NCBI GenBank assembly: GCA_023416995.1
Contig: JAEZGI010000027.1
Coordinates: 124,001-188,000 of the forward strand
Direction: 5' to 3'
Origin: Bacteroidota bacterium
GTDB lineage: Bacteria > Bacteroidota > Bacteroidia > Chitinophagales > Chitinophagaceae
DNA: 64,000 bases
Shown here piece after piece: positions 58,778-64,000 of this stretch. The number at the start of each line of letters is the position of its first letter. Within the stretch, counting starts at the first letter, position 1. The position numbers and the translations under genes are program-made. Under the pieces are notes generated by a model, which saw only the letters and a program-made list of their open reading frames with translations, was not told where the DNA came from and did no database searches.

Positions 58778-59542
58778 TTATTTTTTTGCAGATAAACCCG
58801 CAGCCATATACTCGCCGTTAAGACGGGCAATGTTTGTAACAGATATTTCTTTCGGACAAACAGCTTCACAGGCGTTGGTAAATGTGCAGCTTCCGAACTG
58901 TTCCTTATCCATCTGCGCAACCATGTTCAACACACGTGATTTTCTTTCAGGTGCACCCTGTGGTAATAATGCAAGATGAGAAACCTTAGCCGACAAAAAC
59001 AACATGGCTGAACTGTTTTTACATGCGGCTACGCAGGCACCGCAAGCAATACAGGCCGCTGCAGCAAATGATGCATCAGCCTTTTCTTTTTCAATCGGCA
59101 TCGCATTCGCATCCACGGCGTTACCGGTATTTACAGAAATATAACCACCAGCCTGCACAATGCGGTCAAATGCACTACGGTCAACGATAAGATCTTTGAT
59201 CACCGGGAACGCATTGGCGCGGAACGGTTCAACCGTAATGGTATCACCATCCTTATAGGCGCGCATGTGTAACTGGCAGGTAGTATTTGCTGTCCACGGG
59301 CCATGCGGGCGGCCATTGATATACATAGAGCAGGTACCACAAATACCCTCACGGCAGTCGTGATCAAAAGCAATTGGTTCTTTTCCTTCGCGTATCAGTT
59401 TTTCATTCAGAACATCAAACATTTCAAGGAAAGACATTTCTGATGACACGTCACTAACCTGGAAAGTTTCAAAATGACCTTTGTCTTTCGGGCTCTTTTG
59501 TCTCCAAACCTTCAGGGTCAGATTCATTGTGTAGTGCTCCAT
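58778..59542 (-). CDS. sdhB: SdhB, succinate dehydrogenase / fumarate reductase iron-sulfur subunit
   Basis: A 254-residue electron-transfer subunit. The [2Fe-2S] ligands are C63, C68, C71 (DCREGICGTC) and C89. The C-terminal part has C164-x2-C167-x2-C170-x3-C174 (CIACGACVAAC) and C219/C225/C229 (SCTFTNACEAVCP) for the [4Fe-4S] and [3Fe-4S] clusters. It is the third gene of sdhC-sdhA-sdhB (40-base gap after sdhA), the usual order for Bacteroidota complex II with a single di-heme membrane subunit. An internal ATG six codons in is possible. Confidence 0.95.
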   Translation of the reverse strand: MEHYTMNLTLKVWRQKSPKDKGHFETFQVSDVSSEMSFLEMFDVLNEKLIREGKEPIAFDHDCREGICGTCSMYINGRPHGPWTANTTCQLHMRAYKDGDTITVEPFRANAFPVIKDLIVDRSAFDRIVQAGGYISVNTGNAVDANAMPIEKEKADASFAAAACIACGACVAACKNSSAMLFLSAKVSHLALLPQGAPERKSRVLNMVAQMDKEQFGSCTFTNACEAVCPKEISVTNIARLNGEYMAAGLSAKK

Positions 59543-59582
59543 GCGTATTATGTTAATTTGGATTTGTAAATGTTGTTGAACC

Positions 59583-61556
59583 TTATTTATAAGAACGCTG
59601 ACTTGGTTTAGCTACTTCAAACACAAGTTCTTCCTTATGTAATTCCCACTCACTTTCATCTTTATATTCCCATGCTGAAACATAAGCGAAGTTGGCATCG
59701 TCTCTTTTTGCTTCACCTTCTTCTGTCTGCATCTCTTCGCGGAAGTGACCGCCACAGCTTTCTTTTCTGTTCAGTGCATCGCGGCACATCAGTTCACCAA
59801 GTTCAATGAAGTCAGCAACACGATTGGCTTTATCCAGTTCAAGATTCAGCTCGTTAATTTCGCCGGGAATTTTAACGTCGGACCAGAATTCCTTTTTCAG
59901 TGCCTGTATTTCAACGATAGCTTCTTTCAGTCCCTGTTCGTTACGTGCCATACCGCATTTATCCCACATGATCTTGCCAAGACGCTTATGGAAACTTTCA
60001 ACAGTTTGTTTTCCATTGATCTTTTTCAAAGCCTGTAACCTGCTATACACCTGGTTTTCGGCTTCTACGAAGGCGGGATGGTCAGTAGGAATCGATTTTA
60101 CCCGGATCTCGTCGGCAAGGTAATTTCCGATTGTATAAGGAATAACAAAATAACCGTCAGCAAGCCCCTGCATCAACGCCGATGCACCGAGCCGGTTTGC
60201 ACCATGGTCAGAAAAGTTTGCTTCTCCCAATGCATATAAACCAGGAACTGTGGTCATCAGTTCATAATCCACCCACAGACCTCCCATTGTATAATGCACT
60301 GCAGGATAAATACGCATGGGTACTACGTAAGGATTTTCGCCGGTAATTTTCTCATACATGTCAAACAGGTTACCATACTTTTCTTTAACTACCTGTTTGC
60401 CCATTTCAGTTATCGTATCAGCGTCGACGTTAGTCATGCCTTTTTTATTGGCCTCACCCCTTCCATATCTTTGAATGGCGTCTGCATAATCAAGATATAC
60501 TGCCTGGCGGGAGCTACCAACGCCATAACCTGCATCACAACGTTCTTTAGCTGCACGGCTGGCCACATCACGTGGTACGAGGTTACCGAATGCAGGATAT
60601 CTTCTTTCGAGATAATAATCTCTTTCATCTTCAGGTATCTCGTTCGGTTTGCGGGTGTCACCTTGTTTTTTGGGTACCCAGATGCGGCCATCATTACGGA
60701 GCGACTCTGACATCAGGGTAAGCTTCGACTGGTGTTCGCCGCTTACAGGGATACAGGTAGGATGTATTTGAGTAAAACAGGGATTTCCAAAATAAGCACC
60801 TTTCTTATGTGCTTTCCATGCTGCGGTAACATTGCAACCCATAGCATTGGTGCTCAGGTAAAATACGTTGCCATAACCGCCGCTGCAAAGAAGTACAGCA
60901 TGCCCGAAATGTCTTTCAAGTTCACCGGTAATCAGGTTACGTGCAATGATGCCTCTTGCTTTACCATCAATGGTAACTACTTCAAGCATTTCATGTCTCG
61001 TGTACATGGTAACATTACCTAAAGCAACCTGTCTTTCAAGGGCCTGGTAGGCGCCGATCAGCAATTGTTGCCCGGTTTGACCCGCAGCATAAAACGTACG
61101 CTGTACCTGGGTTCCGCCAAAAGAGCGGTTACTTAATAAACCGCCGTATTCACGTGCAAAAGGTACACCCTGTGCCACGCATTGATCAATGATATTGGCA
61201 CTTACTTCTGCAAGCCGGTGCACGTTTGCTTCGCGGGCACGGTAATCACCGCCTTTGATGGTATCATAAAAAAGACGGAAAACCGAGTCTCCGTCATTCT
61301 GATAATTTTTTGCTGCATTGATACCTCCCTGTGCGGCGATTGAGTGCGCGCGGCGTGGAGAATCCTGGAAGCAGAAAGCTTTTACCTTATAACCGAGCTC
61401 GCCCAGTGAGGCTGCTGCAGAGGCACCTGCGAGTCCTGTTCCGATGATAATGATCTCGAGATTGCGTTTATTGGAGGGATTCACCAGTTTAACATGTCCC
61501 TTATAATCGTTCCATTTCGTTTCCAGGCTACCTGCAGGTATTTTTGAACTTATCAT
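59583..61556 (-). CDS. sdhA: SdhA, succinate dehydrogenase / fumarate reductase flavoprotein subunit
   Basis: A 657-residue catalytic subunit. The dinucleotide-binding motif is IIIGTGLAGASAAASLGELG (about 36-55). H71 in RRAHSIAAQGGINA is the residue that links covalently to FAD. The active-site segment and the FAD-capping domain are complete, with YTMGGLWVDYELMTTVPGLYALGEA and HGANRLGASALMQGLADG. Its length and B-type form match the Bacteroidota/epsilonproteobacterial group that works with a single cytochrome b subunit. It is 48 bases after sdhC. Confidence 0.96.
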   Translation of the reverse strand: MISSKIPAGSLETKWNDYKGHVKLVNPSNKRNLEIIIIGTGLAGASAAASLGELGYKVKAFCFQDSPRRAHSIAAQGGINAAKNYQNDGDSVFRLFYDTIKGGDYRAREANVHRLAEVSANIIDQCVAQGVPFAREYGGLLSNRSFGGTQVQRTFYAAGQTGQQLLIGAYQALERQVALGNVTMYTRHEMLEVVTIDGKARGIIARNLITGELERHFGHAVLLCSGGYGNVFYLSTNAMGCNVTAAWKAHKKGAYFGNPCFTQIHPTCIPVSGEHQSKLTLMSESLRNDGRIWVPKKQGDTRKPNEIPEDERDYYLERRYPAFGNLVPRDVASRAAKERCDAGYGVGSSRQAVYLDYADAIQRYGRGEANKKGMTNVDADTITEMGKQVVKEKYGNLFDMYEKITGENPYVVPMRIYPAVHYTMGGLWVDYELMTTVPGLYALGEANFSDHGANRLGASALMQGLADGYFVIPYTIGNYLADEIRVKSIPTDHPAFVEAENQVYSRLQALKKINGKQTVESFHKRLGKIMWDKCGMARNEQGLKEAIVEIQALKKEFWSDVKIPGEINELNLELDKANRVADFIELGELMCRDALNRKESCGGHFREEMQTEEGEAKRDDANFAYVSAWEYKDESEWELHKEELVFEVAKPSQRSYK

Positions 61557-61604
61557 ATAAGATAAAATTGAATGCTGTTGAGTTACTCAGATAATTAAGG
61601 CTGA

Positions 61605-62309
61605 TTAATTGACCCAGCCAAGGTACATGCTAACGGGCATCATGGCAAAAGCCAAAGAGATAATAACAGAAAACCCTATCCCAAAGTTGTTGAGCATAGT
61701 CAGATATCTTCTGTTATGAACGCCCATCGTTTTAAACGCACTCTGAAAACCATGCATCAGGTGATAACAAAGAGATATACATCCCAATACATATAATACA
61801 ACCACAATTGTGTTTCCGCGGAACACATTCAGCATTTCAGCATACAGGTTGTGATATTCCTTTCCGTTATAAACGACTGCACCAAGTTCCTGCACTTGTC
61901 CAACACCGCCAAAACGACTGGGGATCCAGAAATGATAAATGTGCATGATCAAAAACAAAAGGATCAGTGTGCCCAACAGACCCATTGATCTGCGGTACCA
62001 TCTGCTGCCTTTCTCACCTAATGGAATTGCATAACCAACCTTTCTTTTACTTCTGTTCTGGTATTCCAGTACAAGACCCTGGATCGTATGCAAAAGAATA
62101 AAAGCAAAGAGCCCTATCTCAAGGATTCTTATTACTACCATTGAGCCCATGAAATGAGCTGCTTTGTTAAACATCTCGCCTTCATCATTTGCCCAGATAC
62201 ACGCATTCAGGCCCACGTGCACTACCAGGAAACTGATCAGGAAAAGACCGGTAGCGCCCATTACGAACTTCTTACCTACGGAAGATGTGAAGAATTCAGA
62301 CCATTTCAT
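61605..62309 (-). CDS. sdhC: SdhC, cytochrome b membrane subunit of complex II
   Basis: A 234-residue membrane subunit with five helices, the type that binds two hemes and replaces separate SdhC and SdhD. Candidate heme-ligand histidines are seen in LVVHVGLNAC, LLHTIQGLV, LIMHIYHFW and CYHLMHGFQSAF. It is the first gene of the sdhCAB operon. A complete promoter (TTG, 20 bases, TATTTTTG) lies at 62425-62455 and gives a leader of about 108 bases. Confidence 0.94.
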   Translation of the reverse strand: MKWSEFFTSSVGKKFVMGATGLFLISFLVVHVGLNACIWANDEGEMFNKAAHFMGSMVVIRILEIGLFAFILLHTIQGLVLEYQNRSKRKVGYAIPLGEKGSRWYRRSMGLLGTLILLFLIMHIYHFWIPSRFGGVGQVQELGAVVYNGKEYHNLYAEMLNVFRGNTIVVVLYVLGCISLCYHLMHGFQSAFKTMGVHNRRYLTMLNNFGIGFSVIISLAFAMMPVSMYLGWVN

Positions 62310-62424
62310 GCTGTAAATTTTTGACTTTCGGTATGCTCATTAAATAGATAAAAATTGTTCAGGGATTTGCAGCAGTCAGCAATCTTAGTTTGGAATCGAG
62401 AGTGGTGTGCTGTACAAATTGGTG

Positions 62425-62455
62425 CAAAAATAGCGCAGCAACGCCAACTTATCAA
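62425..62455 (-). promoter_or_regulatory. Complete -33/-7 promoter of sdhCAB
   Basis: On the minus strand TTG (62453-62455) is followed after exactly 20 bases by TATTTTTG (62425-62432), the full Bacteroidota arrangement. It is the only promoter in the window where I found both elements at good spacing, and it fits high constitutive expression. Confidence 0.65.
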
Positions 62456-62564
62456 CGACCATCTTACATTTTTTATAACTCTTTTGCCTCAGAACGAATA
62501 AGACATCTGCCTGAGAATCATCAAATAGCTAAAATTCCTATCTTAGCCGGCTAAATTCAATGGA

Positions 62565-63476
62565 ATGAGGAAAGATGAGGACTTCGAAGCCAACCTGGCA
62601 GGTGAAGAAGGAAACAATGAAGAGTCAAAAGCAAGTTGGTTCAAAAGAATCAAAAAAGGAATATTAACCAGCACAGCAGAAAAGAAGGAAACACCCGAAG
62701 GACTTTGGGCGAAGTGCCCGGAGTGCAATTATATATGCACCGTTACTGAACTTCGCGAGAACCTTTTTGTTTGTCCCAAATGCTCACATCACCATCGTAT
62801 CGGAAGTTCAGAATATTTTGAAATACTGTTCGACGATGCTCAATACGAAGTGTTATTTGAAAACATCAGGTCGAAAGATTTTCTCGGATTTACAGATCTT
62901 AAAAGCTACCAGAGAAGACTGGAAGAGACCTGGGCCAAAACAGATATCACAGATTCCATCCGCGTAGGTTATGGTATGATACACACCTCACCCATGATGG
63001 TAGCGTGTATGGACTTTGAATTTATCGGCGGTTCGCTCGGCAGTGTGATGGGCGAGAGAATTGCGCGGGCAGTTGACCTCTGTATTGAACGTAAGGCACC
63101 GCTCATGATTATATGTAAATCCGGCGGCGCACGTATGATGGAGAGTGCCTTTTCTTTGATGCAATTGGCGAAGGTTTCAGGAAAGCTCTCACAACTCACA
63201 GACGCCGGTCTTCCCTATATCTCACTACTAACCGACCCGGCATTTGGTGGAATCTCCGCATCTTTCGGTATGCTTGGAGATCTTAATATTGCGGAACCTG
63301 GCGCTCTTATTGGTTTTGCAGGTCCGAGGGTTATCAGGGAAACACTCAAAAGAGATCTTCCTGAAGGATTTCAACGCAGTGAATTCCTTCTGGAACATGG
63401 CTTCCTTGATTTCATCGTGTCCAGGAAAGAATTGAAAGACCGGCTCGGAAACTTGTTGAAACTGTTTAAGAACTAA
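62565..63476 (+). CDS. accD: AccD, acetyl-CoA carboxylase carboxyltransferase beta subunit
   Basis: A 303-residue subunit that transfers the carboxyl group to acetyl-CoA for fatty-acid synthesis. A four-Cys zinc ribbon is formed by C51, C54, C70 and C73 (KCPECNYIC ... VCPKCSHHH). The crotonase-fold carboxyltransferase part has GGSLGSVMGERIARAVDL, CKSGGARMMESAFSLMQL and LTDPAFGGISASFGMLGD. The first 22 residues form an acidic extension before the usual WFKRIKKGI start. It is followed after 19 bases by smpB. No accA is in the window. Confidence 0.95.
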   Translation: MRKDEDFEANLAGEEGNNEESKASWFKRIKKGILTSTAEKKETPEGLWAKCPECNYICTVTELRENLFVCPKCSHHHRIGSSEYFEILFDDAQYEVLFENIRSKDFLGFTDLKSYQRRLEETWAKTDITDSIRVGYGMIHTSPMMVACMDFEFIGGSLGSVMGERIARAVDLCIERKAPLMIICKSGGARMMESAFSLMQLAKVSGKLSQLTDAGLPYISLLTDPAFGGISASFGMLGDLNIAEPGALIGFAGPRVIRETLKRDLPEGFQRSEFLLEHGFLDFIVSRKELKDRLGNLLKLFKN

Positions 63477-63495
63477 ACAGGCAATATCAAACATT

Positions 63496-63933
63496 ATGGC
63501 AGAAATTAAGAACAGGTCGGCCTGGCACGATTACTTCATTGAAGATAAATACGTGGCCGGACTCGTGTTGGCAGGAACAGAGGTGAAATCTCTCCGTGAT
63601 GGTAAAGCAAGTTTTAACGATGCTTTCTGTTTTTTTCATAAGAATGAACTTTGGATCAAAAGTCTTCATATAGCAGAGTACGCATTTGGTAATGTCAATA
63701 ACCATATTGCAGTGCGGGAACGCAAACTGCTGCTGAACAAAAAAGAACTGAAAAAACTGGAAGCAAAACTGAAAGACAAGGGCTATACCATTGTGCCATT
63801 AAGGATTTTCTTTAATGAAAAAGGTTTGGCTAAACTTGAGATCGGATTGGGCAGAGGAAAGAAACTATATGATAAACGTGAAACGATCAAACAAAGAGAA
63901 AACGACCGCGAATTAAAACGTGTCTTCAAATAA
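63496..63933 (+). CDS. smpB: SmpB, SsrA-binding protein
   Basis: A 145-residue protein that delivers tmRNA to stalled ribosomes. The start AEIKNRSAWHDYFIEDKYVAGLVLAGTEVKSLR is diagnostic, and the basic C-terminal tail (GRGKKLYDKRETIKQRENDREL) that enters the decoding centre is complete. It lies 19 bases after accD and is probably co-transcribed. The tmRNA gene itself is not in the window. RNase R, its partner in trans-translation decay, is encoded at about 33 kb. Confidence 0.96.
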   Translation: MAEIKNRSAWHDYFIEDKYVAGLVLAGTEVKSLRDGKASFNDAFCFFHKNELWIKSLHIAEYAFGNVNNHIAVRERKLLLNKKELKKLEAKLKDKGYTIVPLRIFFNEKGLAKLEIGLGRGKKLYDKRETIKQRENDRELKRVFK

Positions 63934-63976
63934 CCCCGGTGCCCGGCGGATAAATTTTTCTCCTATCTTCACAGCT

Positions 63977-64000
63977 ATGGTCAGATTATTGTTTTCAGTG
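63977..64000 (+). CDS. Possible start of a further gene, cut by right edge
   Basis: An ATG at 63977 opens eight codons (MVRLLFSV) to the window end. TATCTTCA, a variant of the -7 box, lies 5 bases before it. The hydrophobic first residues fit a signal peptide. Nothing more can be said. Confidence 0.3.

Noticed and set aside
1..64000. tRNA and rRNA genes, tmRNA, CRISPR arrays, insertion sequences, prophage or integrative elements
   Set aside because: I looked through the gaps and coding regions and saw no CCA-ended tRNA-like sequence, direct-repeat array, transposase, integrase or phage structural gene. smpB is present but ssrA is not in the window.

Overview
The window is an ordinary chromosomal stretch of a Bacteroidota bacterium, most likely from the Chitinophagaceae or a close relative. 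The evidence is a short primary sigma factor without region 1.1, many promoters with the Bacteroidota -7 box TAnnTTTG, a type IX secretion (T9SS) C-terminal sorting domain, carboxypeptidase-regulatory-domain TonB receptors, Bacteroidota-specific families (DUF3822, DUF2027-Smr) and a fused MoaC-MoaB protein. GC content looks mid-40s by eye. I see no tRNA or 5S/16S/23S rRNA gene, CRISPR array, insertion sequence or prophage. The only structured RNA I can support is RNase P RNA.

0-12 kb: a truncated exported protein, a GH127 beta-L-arabinofuranosidase, a two-gene radical SAM/DUF4130 DNA-metabolism cassette, a subtilisin-like peptidase, an SRPBCC protein with Dps, and a large T9SS-sorted surface protein with three tandem repeats. 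12-21 kb: molybdenum-cofactor genes split into two plus-strand operons (small protein-YdcF-XdhC-MobA-like, then moaD-moaE-moaCB). A minus-strand operon for a probable metal-uptake system (small exported protein, TonB receptor, lipoprotein) lies between them. 20.5-25.7 kb: a minus-strand TonB receptor-FAD oxidoreductase-YeiH-type exporter operon. 25.8-28.5 kb: the conserved DUF177-rpmF-plsX block followed by a CPBP membrane protein, then rnpB and a Smr protein on the other strand.

30-41 kb: an amino-acid permease, then a tightly packed nine-gene minus-strand unit trxB-folB-DUF3822-rsmD-bioD-formyl-THF cyclo-ligase-lpxK-rnr-prenyl synthase, then rpoD with its own terminator and promoter. 41.5-46 kb: purM and ribF from divergent promoters, holA, and a membrane-anchored coiled-coil protein. 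46-56 kb: a GH106-type rhamnosidase, a 1176-residue outer-membrane barrel protein that starts with TTG, a small lipoprotein, an ABC-F ATPase and an orphan protein. 56-64 kb: oligopeptidase B, a VOC protein, sdhCAB, accD, smpB and the first codons of a further gene.

Most of this is housekeeping. The parts least explained by known biology are the radical SAM/DUF4130 pair, the two TonB-receptor operons with their intergenic operator-like repeats, the 1176-residue barrel, and a few enzymes with changed motif residues (RsmD, MoaE). Promoter boxes were also used to correct several start codons (trxB, purM, the Smr gene).
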